Part shown: positions 1 through 8,189 of the stretch, piece by piece
Numbering within the stretch: position 1 is the first letter of the stretch
Layout of the letters: each line of letters begins with the position of its first letter
Source of the DNA: Thermoleophilia bacterium
GTDB taxonomy: Bacteria; Actinomycetota; Thermoleophilia; Miltoncostaeales; Miltoncostaeaceae
DNA length: 64,000 bases
Direction: 5' to 3'
NCBI GenBank assembly: GCA_020438485.1
Contig: JAGQUM010000031.1
Coordinates: 45,385 to 109,384 of the forward strand
The notes under the pieces: model-generated
The model's input: only the letters and a program-made list of their open reading frames with translations
What the model was told of the DNA's origin: nothing
Databases searched by the model: none
Position numbers and translations under genes: made by a program

Positions 1-2
1 TG

Positions 3-575
3 ATGGTCGCGTCGCACTTCCTGCTGTCGGTCGTCGCGCTGACCGCCGCCGTGCTGTGCGCACTGGCCGCCCGCGACCTCCGCGACGGCCGCAGCCGCCG
101 CGCCGACGCGCGCCGCGGGCCGCTGGCCTGGGTCGGCATCGTCGTGCTGCTGGCGGTCGTGGTCAGCGGCGTGCTCACCACGGCCGCGGGCCCGCACTCC
201 GGCGACCCCGAGGTCATCACCCGGTTCGGACACCTGGAAGAGTCCGCGTGGGTGCACGTGCGCGCCGTCGCGGCGCTCGTCGTGATCATTGCGGCGCTCG
301 CCCTGTGGCTGTGGCGCGAGCCCAGCCGCGACCCGCTCTCGCGTCCCCTGATGCTGGCGTTCATCCCGGTGTTCCTCGTCCAGATCGCGCTCGGCGAGAT
401 CCAGTACCGCCGCGGCCTGCCGTGGGAGATCATCGCCGTCCACGTGGGTGTCGCCGGCATCGTCTGGGCGCTGGGCCTGGCCGCCGCGTGGACGCTGGCC
501 CGCCCCTCGTCGGCCGTGGCCCCGGACGCGGGCGACGAGTCGGTGCGCCGCGACGTGGCCAAGGTGGCCCTCTAG
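3..575 (+). CDS. ctaA: Heme A synthase (COX15/CtaA), C-terminal part
   Basis: Membrane enzyme that oxidises the C-8 methyl of heme O to make heme A for cytochrome oxidase. The visible 190 residues hold about four membrane segments. The family motif TTAAGPHSGDP follows the segment near residue 60, and two histidines lie in later helices (in GHLEES and AVHVGV), in keeping with the heme-binding half of the four-helix repeat. The usual length is about 300 residues, so the frame probably continues upstream of the window and the first ATG seen here is internal. It ends 10 bp from the convergent DksA-type gene. The family is clear; the true start is not visible. Confidence 0.85.
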   Translation: MVASHFLLSVVALTAAVLCALAARDLRDGRSRRADARRGPLAWVGIVVLLAVVVSGVLTTAAGPHSGDPEVITRFGHLEESAWVHVRAVAALVVIIAALALWLWREPSRDPLSRPLMLAFIPVFLVQIALGEIQYRRGLPWEIIAVHVGVAGIVWALGLAAAWTLARPSSAVAPDAGDESVRRDVAKVAL

Positions 576-585
576 CCGGACCCGC

Positions 586-948
586 TCAGCGGCGCCGCGG
601 GGCGCGGCTCTGGCACGGCACGCAGCGCTCCGCGTCGGGGATGGCCTTCAGCCGCCCCTCGGGGATCGGCGACCCGCAGTCGACGCACACCCCGTACGTG
701 CCGGCCTCGATGGCCTCGCGGGCACGCGACAGCTGCTCCAGCTGTTCGCGCATGCGCAGCTGGTCGCGCAACTGCTTCTCGCGGTACTCCGAGTCGGACG
801 CCGCCTCCGCCGGGTGGTGATGTCCGTCGGAGCGTTCGTCGCCGTCGGCGGCCAGGTCGCGGCCCTTCAGGGCCTCGCGGATCTCATCCTCCATGGAGGT
901 GATGCGCACCCGGGCGGCGTCGAGGACCGCCTGTCGATCGTCAGCCAT
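586..948 (-). CDS. DksA/TraR-type zinc finger protein
   Basis: Small 120-residue protein with a coiled-coil-like middle (YREKQLRDQLRMREQLEQL) and a C-terminal four-cysteine zinc finger, CVDCGSPIPEGRLKAIPDAE then CVPC. This is the DksA/TraR architecture, whose members bind the RNA polymerase secondary channel and modulate initiation. The start at 948 (MADDRQAV) is chosen over a further upstream start because a TATGGT hexamer (955-960, reverse strand) lies 6 nt before it, the leaderless arrangement used by many genes here. Whether it acts like DksA in the stringent response cannot be told from sequence. Confidence 0.85.
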   Translation of the reverse strand: MADDRQAVLDAARVRITSMEDEIREALKGRDLAADGDERSDGHHHPAEAASDSEYREKQLRDQLRMREQLEQLSRAREAIEAGTYGVCVDCGSPIPEGRLKAIPDAERCVPCQSRAPRRR

Positions 949-1074
949 CCGCGCACCATAGCGGCGGGCGCGAAACGCGCAAACCTCACGGCCGCGCCGC
1001 GCCCCCGCAACGGCTCTGACACGGCGCACCGGGAATCAGGTGCCGTCGGGCTGCGGCCGATACACTCGAACGAA

Positions 1075-2235
1075 GTGCCCCGTCACCTTTTCGCATACTC
1101 CGCCGCCGCGCTGCCCGTGCTGGCGTCGACGGCCCTCGGTGTGGCGGCGGCCGTCACCGTACCGGCCCCCGCAACCCCGGCGCGGCCCGGCGTCGTCGCC
1201 GGCAACGGGAACGCCAACGACCAGTTGTCGTGCGTGGCGCCCCAGGACGCGGCAGGCATCGACGCCATCCTCACCCGGGCGGGCAGCCCGCTGGCGGGCG
1301 ACGGGCGCGACATCGTCGCGTCGGCCACCGCCGCCGGCATCGACCCCCGCTTCGTGGTGGCGGTCGCCGCCCACGAGACCATGCTGATGACGTACGCGCC
1401 GGCGCAGACCATCAACAACCCGTTCGGCCTGGGCCCGGGCATGAGGTTCACCCACCACCGGGACGCGGTGCGCTACGCCGCCCGTCTCCTGGGCCGCCAC
1501 TACGTGGGCGAGGGCCGTTCCACCATCCCGCTCATCGGCTCCAAGTGGGCGCCGGTGGGCGCCGCCAACGACCCGGCGGGCCTCAACAACCACTGGGCCG
1601 GTGGCGTGTCGCGCTACTACGCCGCGCTGGGCGGCGATCCCCACCAGCCCGTCACGCTCGACCGCCAGCGCGGCACCTCGTGCGCGCCCGGCGCCACGCC
1701 CACCTCGCCCACCCCTGCCACCCCCCCCGCGGCGCCAGCACCCGGCACGGGCACCCCCCAGATCGTGGTGTGGGACGGCCGCGCCCCGTCCGTCGCGGGC
1801 CCGAGCGCGGCCGAGGGTGGCGACCCCGCCACCGGCGCGCCCGCCACCATCTCCCGGTTCGCGTTCCCGCTGGCGGTCCCCGCCGACGGCCAGGTGCGCT
1901 ACACGTCCGGGCCGTGCACGGCCGGCCAGGCGTGCACCACTCCCCTGGAGTCCGCCCCCATGGCCCACGTGGTGGCCGCCACGGACGGCACGCTGACCCC
2001 CGCGACCCCGGCCGAGCAGCAGGCGGGCGTCGCGTTCTGGCTGACCCGTCCGGACGGCGACCGCGTCGGCTACGGCGCCCTGGCGTCGTACGCGCCAGGC
2101 ATCCAGGGGGGCGCAGTCGTCAGCACCGGTACTCCCCTGGGACGCTCCACCGGCTCCCTCTCGTTCACGTGGCAGCGCAACGGCGCCGACGTGAACCCGC
2201 GGCCGCTGCTGGCCGCCACGCGCCCCTCCGCCTGA
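1075..2235 (+). CDS. Secreted glucosaminidase-like protein with degenerate M23-like tail
   Basis: Predicted exported protein of 386 residues. A hydrophobic signal segment covers residues 6-30. Residues 50-190 resemble the glucosaminidase (LytG/FlgJ-like) fold: FVVAVAAHETML carries the likely catalytic Glu101, followed by NNPFGLGPGM and LNNHWAGGVSRYYAAL. A Pro/Thr/Ala-rich linker follows. The C-terminal 110 residues keep the shape of a LytM/M23 domain (VGYGALASYAPGIQGGAVVS and NGADVNPRPLL) but the zinc-binding histidines are gone. The GTG start at 1075 has TACACT (1061-1066) 8 nt before it. It probably acts on the cell wall; the substrate is unknown. Confidence 0.75.
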   Translation: MPRHLFAYSAAALPVLASTALGVAAAVTVPAPATPARPGVVAGNGNANDQLSCVAPQDAAGIDAILTRAGSPLAGDGRDIVASATAAGIDPRFVVAVAAHETMLMTYAPAQTINNPFGLGPGMRFTHHRDAVRYAARLLGRHYVGEGRSTIPLIGSKWAPVGAANDPAGLNNHWAGGVSRYYAALGGDPHQPVTLDRQRGTSCAPGATPTSPTPATPPAAPAPGTGTPQIVVWDGRAPSVAGPSAAEGGDPATGAPATISRFAFPLAVPADGQVRYTSGPCTAGQACTTPLESAPMAHVVAATDGTLTPATPAEQQAGVAFWLTRPDGDRVGYGALASYAPGIQGGAVVSTGTPLGRSTGSLSFTWQRNGADVNPRPLLAATRPSA

Positions 2236-2380
2236 CGCACCGTCGTCCCCGGCCCGCCCGCGAGGTGCCGTGACCGGGTAGTCGTTGACGTGGCTGATTC
2301 GCGGCGAACCCCCAGGCACCCCCACGCCACGCCAGGCCCCGCCGACGACGCGCGCGGTCGCGACAGCTAGGCTGGGCCGC

Positions 2381-3448
2381 GTGGACATGCGCCTGCTGAG
2401 AACCCTGGTGAACACCCACGGCCCGTCCGGCCGCGAGGAGGACGTCGCCGACGTCGTCCGCGCGGAGCTGGCGGACGTGTGCGACGCGGTGGAGCGCGAC
2501 GCCATGGGGTCGCTCATCGGGCGGCGCCCCGCCGCGACCCGCGCCGGCCGGGGCTCCGTGCTGCTGCTGGCCGCCCACATGGACGAGCTGGGCCTGCTGG
2601 TGACGGGCATCGAGGACACGGGTTTCGTGCGCGTCATCGCGCTGGGCGGTTGGGACCCCCGCACCCTCGTCAGCCAGGTGGTGCTCGTTCACGGTCGCAA
2701 GCGCCTGCGGGGCGTGGTGGGCACGCCGCCCGTGCACGTCCTCGACGAGCAGGCGCGCGGCAAGGCGCCGAAGATCGACGACCTGGTCATCGACCTGGGA
2801 CTGCCGGCCGACCGGGTGCGCGAGCTGGTGCGCGTCGGCGATGTCGCGACCCGCGATCGCCCCCTGCAGCGCATCGGCGACCTCGTCACCGGCAAGGCGC
2901 TTGACGACCGCGTGGGCGTGTTCGTGATGCTGGAGGGCGTGCGGGCCGCCGGCGCGTGCCCGTGGGATCTCGCCGCCGCCGCCACGGTGCAGGAGGAGGT
3001 GGGACTGCGCGGCGCGCGCACCGTGGCGTTCCGCGAGCGTCCCCGCGTCGGCATCGCCATCGACACGTGCCCGTCCGGCGACGGGCCCGGCATGAAGGGC
3101 GGTGGCACGCGCCTGGGAAAGGGGGCGGCCATCCGCATCATGGACGCGAGCGCCATCGGCAGCCGCCGCCTGGTGGAGTTCATGGAGGCCGTCGCGCGCG
3201 ACGCCGGCATCCCGCACCAGTTCCACGCGTCCGGCAGGGGTGGCACCGACACCCAGGCCCTGCAGCTCGCTGGCACCGGTTGCGCGGCGGGCTGCATCTC
3301 CATCCCCCAGCGCTACGGGCACTCCAGCGTCGAGGCCGTCCACCCCGGCGACGTCGAGGCGTGCGTCCATCTGCTGTCCGCGGTGATCGAGCGCGTGGGT
3401 GAGCTGGGCGACGCCGTCCCCCCGCCTCCCCCGCCGGGCGAGCCCTAG
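2381..3448 (+). CDS. M42 family metallo-aminopeptidase
   Basis: Zinc/cobalt aminopeptidase of the M42 (glutamyl aminopeptidase/endoglucanase-like) family, 355 residues, cytosolic peptide turnover. Family marks in order: NTHGPSGREEDV near the N-terminus, AAHMDELG (metal ligand His), DDRVGVFVMLEG (bridging Asp), TVQEEVGLRGA (catalytic Glu pair), IDTCPSGDG, GRGGTDTQALQ and the C-terminal YGHSSVEAVHPGD (last His ligand). All ligands are present. GTG 2381 is chosen because TAGGCT (2368-2373) sits 7 nt before it; ATG 2387 is the alternative. Its TAG stop shares CTAG with the convergent RodZ-like gene. Confidence 0.9.
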   Translation: MDMRLLRTLVNTHGPSGREEDVADVVRAELADVCDAVERDAMGSLIGRRPAATRAGRGSVLLLAAHMDELGLLVTGIEDTGFVRVIALGGWDPRTLVSQVVLVHGRKRLRGVVGTPPVHVLDEQARGKAPKIDDLVIDLGLPADRVRELVRVGDVATRDRPLQRIGDLVTGKALDDRVGVFVMLEGVRAAGACPWDLAAAATVQEEVGLRGARTVAFRERPRVGIAIDTCPSGDGPGMKGGGTRLGKGAAIRIMDASAIGSRRLVEFMEAVARDAGIPHQFHASGRGGTDTQALQLAGTGCAAGCISIPQRYGHSSVEAVHPGDVEACVHLLSAVIERVGELGDAVPPPPPPGEP

Positions 3449-4200
3449 CGCACGACCCCGGCCGGGGTCAGCACGACGCCGGCGTCCCCGGGGGGCAGCG
3501 CCACGGCCCGGCCGTCGAGCCGGGCGGCCACCGTCCCGCCGCCGGGCGCCACGCGCACCCACACGCGGCGCGCCACGCGCACGCGGCGGCGCTGGCCGGT
3601 CGTGAGCCGGGCACGGGCGATCACCTGCCCCTCGGCGTCGTCGCGCCGCACCTGCACGTCCGCGGGCGTGCCCGACGTCCCCATGATCACGAGGTCCACC
3701 GGTGCCGGCGCGGCTGGACGGCGGCCTGTCACGACGGGTGCCGTGACCACCACCGGCCCCCCGGGGGAGGCGTCCGTCAGCACGGGCGCCGGGGGGAGAT
3801 TCTCGGGCCCCCGCTGCCCCAACCAGAACAGCACCGCGACAACGATGGCCGCGCCGACGCCGAACAGGACGAGGCGGGGATCCAGCCCGCGCCGGCGGCC
3901 GCGGCGCGTGGGGCGCCGACGTGCCACGAACGCGCCACCGGCGGGTGGGTGCGGGGGCGGAGCGGAGCTCTCGACCTCCCGCTCGTACCGCTCCACGAGC
4001 GGGACGGGATCGACGCCGAGGTATGTCGCGTACGTGCGCAGCATCCCGCGCACGAACACCGGCTCGGGGAGGATCTCGAAGCGGTCCTCCTCCATGGCCA
4101 TCAGGTACTTGGAGCGGATCTTTGTGGCCTGCTCGCACTGCAGCAGGTCCAGCTCGCGCCGCCGGCGGGCCTCGCCCAGGACGTTGCCGATCTCACCCAC
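3445..4200 (-). CDS. RodZ-like helix-turn-helix membrane protein (DUF4115)
   Basis: Protein of 251 residues with an N-terminal HTH of the RodZ type (residues 1-75: IGNVLGEARRRRELDLLQCE, then IRSKYLMAMEEDRFE and VRGMLRTYATYLGVD), an Arg-rich stretch, one membrane helix near residues 110-128 (LVLFGVGAAIVVAVLFWLG), and an extracytoplasmic C-terminal domain resembling DUF4115. RodZ proteins link MreB or other cytoskeletal parts to cell-wall growth; the role here is inferred. Its GTG start overlaps the end of the upstream rhomboid gene by 8 nt, so the two are probably translated together. Confidence 0.75.
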   Translation of the reverse strand: MGEIGNVLGEARRRRELDLLQCEQATKIRSKYLMAMEEDRFEILPEPVFVRGMLRTYATYLGVDPVPLVERYEREVESSAPPPHPPAGGAFVARRRPTRRGRRRGLDPRLVLFGVGAAIVVAVLFWLGQRGPENLPPAPVLTDASPGGPVVVTAPVVTGRRPAAPAPVDLVIMGTSGTPADVQVRRDDAEGQVIARARLTTGQRRRVRVARRVWVRVAPGGGTVAARLDGRAVALPPGDAGVVLTPAGVVR

Positions 4201-5116
4201 GAAGCACCCCCACCGCCACGATCGACGCGGAAGGCGGCGCGAGGCCCGCCGTGCTCCTCACCGGGTTGTGGGCCAGATAGACGCCCGCCGCGACGGCCGC
4301 GGCCGCGACGACGCCGACGGCGGCCACCCCGACCGGGGACGGCCGGGACGACACCTGGCCGCGTCGGGTCAGCAGAAGGCAGGCCACGACCCCGCCCAGC
4401 AGACCGCCGATGTGCCCGCCGATGGAGATCCCGGGCACCGCGAACGTGAACACCAGGTTGATCGCGAGCGTGAACACCAGCGACGTGGTCAGCTCGCGGA
4501 CGCCCTGCTGGCGCGCCACCACCAGCAGCGCCCCCATCAGGCCGAACACACCCCCCGACGCCCCCACGGTGACCGTCGTCGGGTCCATCAGCACCGCCCC
4601 GGCCGACCCCCAGAGCACCGCGGCCAGGTAGATCAGCGCGGTGTTCACCGCGCCGATGCCGTCCTCGAGGATCGTCCCGATGAACCACAGCGCCATCATG
4701 TTCAGCACGATGTGCAGCGTGCCCCCGTGCAGGAACCCGCCGGTCAGCAGGCGCCACGGCTCCCCGTGTGCGATGGCGGGGCCGTACACGCCGCCCATGT
4801 CGAACAGGAGCCCGGAGTCGATGGGTCCGTTGCCCGCGCGGATGTACTCGAAGACGAACGCCACCACGTTGACGACGATCAGCGCGATGGTCACGTAGCG
4901 GCCCGCCGACTGCCGGCGGGCCCGCGCGACGCGCGCGTCGGCGGTCGTCCGCGGCCCGCGGGCGCACTCGGGGCAGCGCATGCCGACCGGCGTCTCCACC
5001 ATGCAGTCGGTGCAGATCGGCCTCTCGCACGACCCGCAGCGGACCAGCGTCTCACGCCCGGGGTGGCGATAGCACTGAGCGGCGGAGACCGCATCGTCCT
5101 CGTACATCGTGCTCAT
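4193..5116 (-). CDS. Rhomboid intramembrane serine protease with B-box zinc finger
   Basis: Membrane protease of 307 residues. Residues 15-51 form a B-box-like zinc module with C15, H18, C27, C30, C35, C38, C48 and C51. The rhomboid domain follows with the catalytic serine in GASGGVFGLMGA, the partner histidine in GGHIGGLLGG, and the conserved LTGGFLHGGTLHIVLNMMAL segment (loop 1 and helix 2). Six to seven membrane helices are visible. Start 5116 has TAGCAT (5127-5132, reverse strand) 10 nt before it. The same zinc module at identical spacing is found in the site-2 protease at 50872-51828. Substrates are unknown. Confidence 0.9.
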   Translation of the reverse strand: MSTMYEDDAVSAAQCYRHPGRETLVRCGSCERPICTDCMVETPVGMRCPECARGPRTTADARVARARRQSAGRYVTIALIVVNVVAFVFEYIRAGNGPIDSGLLFDMGGVYGPAIAHGEPWRLLTGGFLHGGTLHIVLNMMALWFIGTILEDGIGAVNTALIYLAAVLWGSAGAVLMDPTTVTVGASGGVFGLMGALLVVARQQGVRELTTSLVFTLAINLVFTFAVPGISIGGHIGGLLGGVVACLLLTRRGQVSSRPSPVGVAAVGVVAAAAVAAGVYLAHNPVRSTAGLAPPSASIVAVGVLRG

Positions 5117-5167
5117 CTGCCGGCGAATGCTAGCGGCAGGCCCCGCGGAGCGGGCCGGATCCCGGCG

Positions 5168-5599
5168 TCAGCGCGGGCGCGGCAGGGCGAAGCGGCGCGG
5201 GCGCGGCGCCACGCCGGCGGCCTCACGGGCCCGGCGGCGGCGCAGAGACCACAGGGCGAACGCGCCGGCCGCGATGAGACCCACGGCCGTGCGGCCGGGG
5301 CTCACCCACCAGCACGCCCCCAGAGCGGCCAGGCAGGCCACGAGCACCGCCGCGCGCACGATGCGGGGGTCGATGCCACGGTGGGGCGGGCGCCCCCCGG
5401 GAAGCGCCGCAACGTAGCGGGCGACGGCCTCGTGCTCGGCCAGCGTGCGAGCGCACGAGCCGGCGGCGGGGGGTGCCGCGAGGTCGGTCCACTCCTCCCG
5501 CTCGGCCACGGCGGCGACGAGGAGGTACTGCTGCTCTGTCAGGGTGGAGGCGGCCACGACGCCCCGCTGATCGGCATGTGCCGCGGCGAACATGAGCAT
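5168..5599 (-). CDS. Hypothetical protein with C-terminal membrane segments
   Basis: Not recognised as a known family. The 143-residue product has a soluble N-terminal part (EQQYLLVAAVAEREEW), then two hydrophobic segments near residues 80-120 and a very basic C-terminus (LRRRRAREAAGVAPRPRR). The start at 5599 is preferred because GGGGAGG lies five bases before it; longer versions starting inside the facing transporter promoter are less likely. It is transcribed divergently from the osmoprotectant importer operon, but nothing links the two functionally. Confidence 0.5.
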   Translation of the reverse strand: MLMFAAAHADQRGVVAASTLTEQQYLLVAAVAEREEWTDLAAPPAAGSCARTLAEHEAVARYVAALPGGRPPHRGIDPRIVRAAVLVACLAALGACWWVSPGRTAVGLIAAGAFALWSLRRRRAREAAGVAPRPRRFALPRPR

Positions 5600-5657
5600 C
5601 GCGGCCTCCCCGGGCGCCGACTGCCCCGGCCGGTTCGCGGGTAAGGTGGCCGCAGGC

Positions 5658-6830
5658 ATGCCGGGCACCCCCGCCACCGACGCACCACCGCCCGGCGACG
5701 TCCGCGCCGGCACCCTCGAGCTGCGTGGTGTCACGAAGCGCTACGGCCCGACGCTGGCCGTCGACGACCTGTCGCTGACGGTTCCCGCGGGCAAGGTGTG
5801 CGTGCTGATCGGCCCGTCGGGGTGCGGCAAGACCACGGCGCTGCGCATGATCAACCGGCTCATCGAGCCCACCGCAGGCGAGATCCTGATCGACGGCACC
5901 GACGTGCGCCGCCGCCCGGCCGCCCGCCTGCGGCGCGAGATCGGATACGTCATCCAGCAGGTGGGCCTGCTGCCCCACCTCACCGTGGCCCAGAACGTCG
6001 CGACGGTCCCCCGGCTCCTGGGCTGGGCGAAGGCCCGCGTCGGGCCTCGCGTGGATGAGCTCCTGGCGCTGGTGGGCCTGCCCCCCGGCGATTACGCCCG
6101 TCGGTATCCCGCCGAGCTGTCGGGGGGTCAGCAGCAGCGCGTCGGGCTGGCCCGCGCCCTCGCCGGAGATCCACCCCTGATGCTGATGGACGAGCCGTTC
6201 TCGGCCGTGGATCCCATCACCCGCGAGCGCCTGCAGACCGACTTCCTGCGGCTGCACCGCGCCGTGCCGAAGACCGTGGTGTTCGTCAGCCACGACATCG
6301 ACGAGGCCGTGAAGATGGCCGACGTCATCGCGGTGATGCGCGCCGGCCGTCTGGTGCAGTTCGCCCCGCCCGCGGAGCTGCTGGCCGACCCCGCCGACGA
6401 GTTCGTGGCCGACTTCGTGGGCGCCGACCGCGCCCTGAAGGGCCTGGCCCTGACCCGCCTGGAGGACCTCGACCTGCCGCCCGCCCCCACGGTGCGCCGG
6501 GGCGAGGCCGGCGGCGACGTGCGGGACCGCGTGGCGTCCGGGACGCTCGTACCGATCGGCGGCGCCGTCCTGGCCACCGGCGACGACGGGCACCCCCTGC
6601 GGTGGGTGCCGGTCGCGGCGATCGGGGACCGCGTGGAGGCCACGCCCGGTCGCACGGAGCCGCTGCTGTCGCCCGTCACGACGCTGCGCGACGCGCTGTC
6701 CGCCCTGTTCGAGGCCGGGGCGTCCCACGGCGTCGTGGTGGACGGCGCGGGACGCGCCGTGGCCGTGGCCGACGTCGCCACCATCGGCGGGGGCCTCGCC
6801 GCCCCCGCCGAGAAGGCCGGCGATGCCTGA
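5658..6830 (+). CDS. opuCA: Osmoprotectant ABC importer, ATPase with CBS domains
   Basis: ATP-binding subunit of a glycine betaine/choline/proline-betaine type importer, 390 residues. Walker A GPSGCGKTT, Q-loop region IGYVIQQVGLLPHLTV, signature LSGGQQQRV, Walker B LMLMDEPFSAVDP and switch FVSHDIDEAV are all present. The C-terminal 120 residues look like the paired CBS region found in OpuA/OpuC ATPases, which in that family senses ionic strength or a nucleotide. ATG 5658 has TAAGGT (5642-5647) 10 nt upstream. First gene of a four-gene operon whose members overlap by 4-8 nt. Confidence 0.93.
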   Translation: MPGTPATDAPPPGDVRAGTLELRGVTKRYGPTLAVDDLSLTVPAGKVCVLIGPSGCGKTTALRMINRLIEPTAGEILIDGTDVRRRPAARLRREIGYVIQQVGLLPHLTVAQNVATVPRLLGWAKARVGPRVDELLALVGLPPGDYARRYPAELSGGQQQRVGLARALAGDPPLMLMDEPFSAVDPITRERLQTDFLRLHRAVPKTVVFVSHDIDEAVKMADVIAVMRAGRLVQFAPPAELLADPADEFVADFVGADRALKGLALTRLEDLDLPPAPTVRRGEAGGDVRDRVASGTLVPIGGAVLATGDDGHPLRWVPVAAIGDRVEATPGRTEPLLSPVTTLRDALSALFEAGASHGVVVDGAGRAVAVADVATIGGGLAAPAEKAGDA

Positions 6831-7476
6831 GATCCGTTGGGACTGGCTGCAGCGCCACGCGGACGACATCCAGATCATGACCGTCCAGCACCTGGAGATC
6901 ACGGGCCTCTCGATGGCGCTCGCCCTCGCCGTGGCGCTGCCGGTGGCCGTCGCGGTCCGCAACCGCCGCGTCCCGTTCGCCGTCGCGGCGGGTGTCGCAG
7001 ACGTCCTCTACACCATCCCAAGCCTCGCCCTGTTCGCGCTGCTGCTGCCCTACACGGACATCGGCCGCACCCCCGCCGTCATCGGCCTGGCCGCGTACGC
7101 GCTGTCCATGATCGTCCGCAACACCGTCGTCGGGTTGCGGGGCGTCCCCGCCGTGGTGCGCGATGCCGCCGTCGGCCAGGGACTCACGCCCCGCCAGGTG
7201 CTCGTGCGCGTGGAGCTCCCGCTCGCACTGCCCGCCATCATGACCGGCGTACGCCTGGCCACCGTCAGCACCGTCGGCATCGCCACCGTCGCGGCGTTCG
7301 TCGGCGGCGGCGGCCTGGGCGAGCTGATCTGGGACAAGGGGATCCAGCGCGAGATGTTCCTCACCCCCATCCTGGCCGGCACGGTGCTGACCACCGCCCT
7401 CGCGATCGCGCTCGACGCGCTGCTGGCCGGGGCCCAGTGGCTGCTGACCCCGTGGGCGCGCCGGGGACGCACGTGA
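6823..7476 (+). CDS. opuCB: Osmoprotectant ABC importer, permease
   Basis: Membrane subunit of 217 residues with about five helices and the ABC coupling signature DAAVGQGLTPRQVLVRVELP (EAA loop). The N-terminal EIRWDWLQRHADDIQIMTVQ and the C-terminal GGGGLGELIWDKG are typical of OpuCB/OsmW permeases. Its start overlaps the ATPase gene by 8 nt and its stop overlaps the next permease by 4 nt (GTGA), so subunits are probably made in a fixed ratio. Confidence 0.92.
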   Translation: MPEIRWDWLQRHADDIQIMTVQHLEITGLSMALALAVALPVAVAVRNRRVPFAVAAGVADVLYTIPSLALFALLLPYTDIGRTPAVIGLAAYALSMIVRNTVVGLRGVPAVVRDAAVGQGLTPRQVLVRVELPLALPAIMTGVRLATVSTVGIATVAAFVGGGGLGELIWDKGIQREMFLTPILAGTVLTTALAIALDALLAGAQWLLTPWARRGRT

Positions 7477-8189
7477 GCCCCCACGACGTCTGGGAGGCGT
7501 TCAACGACCCCAACCTCGACGGCCCGGGCCAGCTGGCCACGCACGTGCGTCTGTCCCTGATCGCGCTCGCCGCCGCGACGGCGGCGGGCGTGGCGCTGGG
7601 CGTCGCGGCGGCCAAGCTGGGCGGGCGTTGGACGGCGTTCATGGTGGTGTCGGTGTCGAACCTGGGCCGCACCGTACCCACGTTCGCGCTGATGGCCCTC
7701 GTGGTGGCCCTCACCAGCATCGGCGAGCGCCCCGCCCTCGCCGGCCTGGTGCTGCTCGGCATCCCGCCCGTGCTGCTCAACGCGTACACGGCCGTCCGGG
7801 GCGTCGACCCCGCCGTCACGGACGCCGCGCGGGGCATGGGGTTCACGCGCCTGGGTGTGCTCACCCGCGTCGAGATCCCGTTGTCGCTGCCGCTGGTCTT
7901 CGCCGGCATCCGCATCAGCGCCATCCAGATCGTCGCGACGGCCGTGTTGGCGGCCGCCGTCGGCGCCGGCGGACTCGGCGTCCTGATCCTCGCCGGCCTG
8001 GCCAACTCCGACGACGCGGTCCTCCTGGCCGGCGCCGTCCCCACCGCGCTGCTGGCCGTGGGGACGGGCTTGGTGCTGGGGCTGGCCCAGTGGCTCCTCA
8101 CACCGCGCGGGCTGCGTCCCCGCACGACGTCGCATACGCTTGCCCCGCACCGGACAGCCCCACGCCCCCCCGAAAAGGACACGCCGTGA
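7473..8189 (+). CDS. opuCD: Osmoprotectant ABC importer, second permease
   Basis: Second membrane subunit, 238 residues, with an EAA-type coupling loop (DAARGMGFTRLGVLTRVEIP) and GAGGLGVLILAGLA near the C-terminus. The start is the GTG at 7473 that overlaps the previous stop in GTGA. The last 35 residues (TPRGLRPRTTSHTLAP and onward) are polar and Pro-rich and extend past the conserved domain, which may be an unstructured tail. Together with the neighbouring permease it forms the heterodimeric channel of an OpuC-type importer. Confidence 0.9.
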   Translation: MSPHDVWEAFNDPNLDGPGQLATHVRLSLIALAAATAAGVALGVAAAKLGGRWTAFMVVSVSNLGRTVPTFALMALVVALTSIGERPALAGLVLLGIPPVLLNAYTAVRGVDPAVTDAARGMGFTRLGVLTRVEIPLSLPLVFAGIRISAIQIVATAVLAAAVGAGGLGVLILAGLANSDDAVLLAGAVPTALLAVGTGLVLGLAQWLLTPRGLRPRTTSHTLAPHRTAPRPPEKDTP

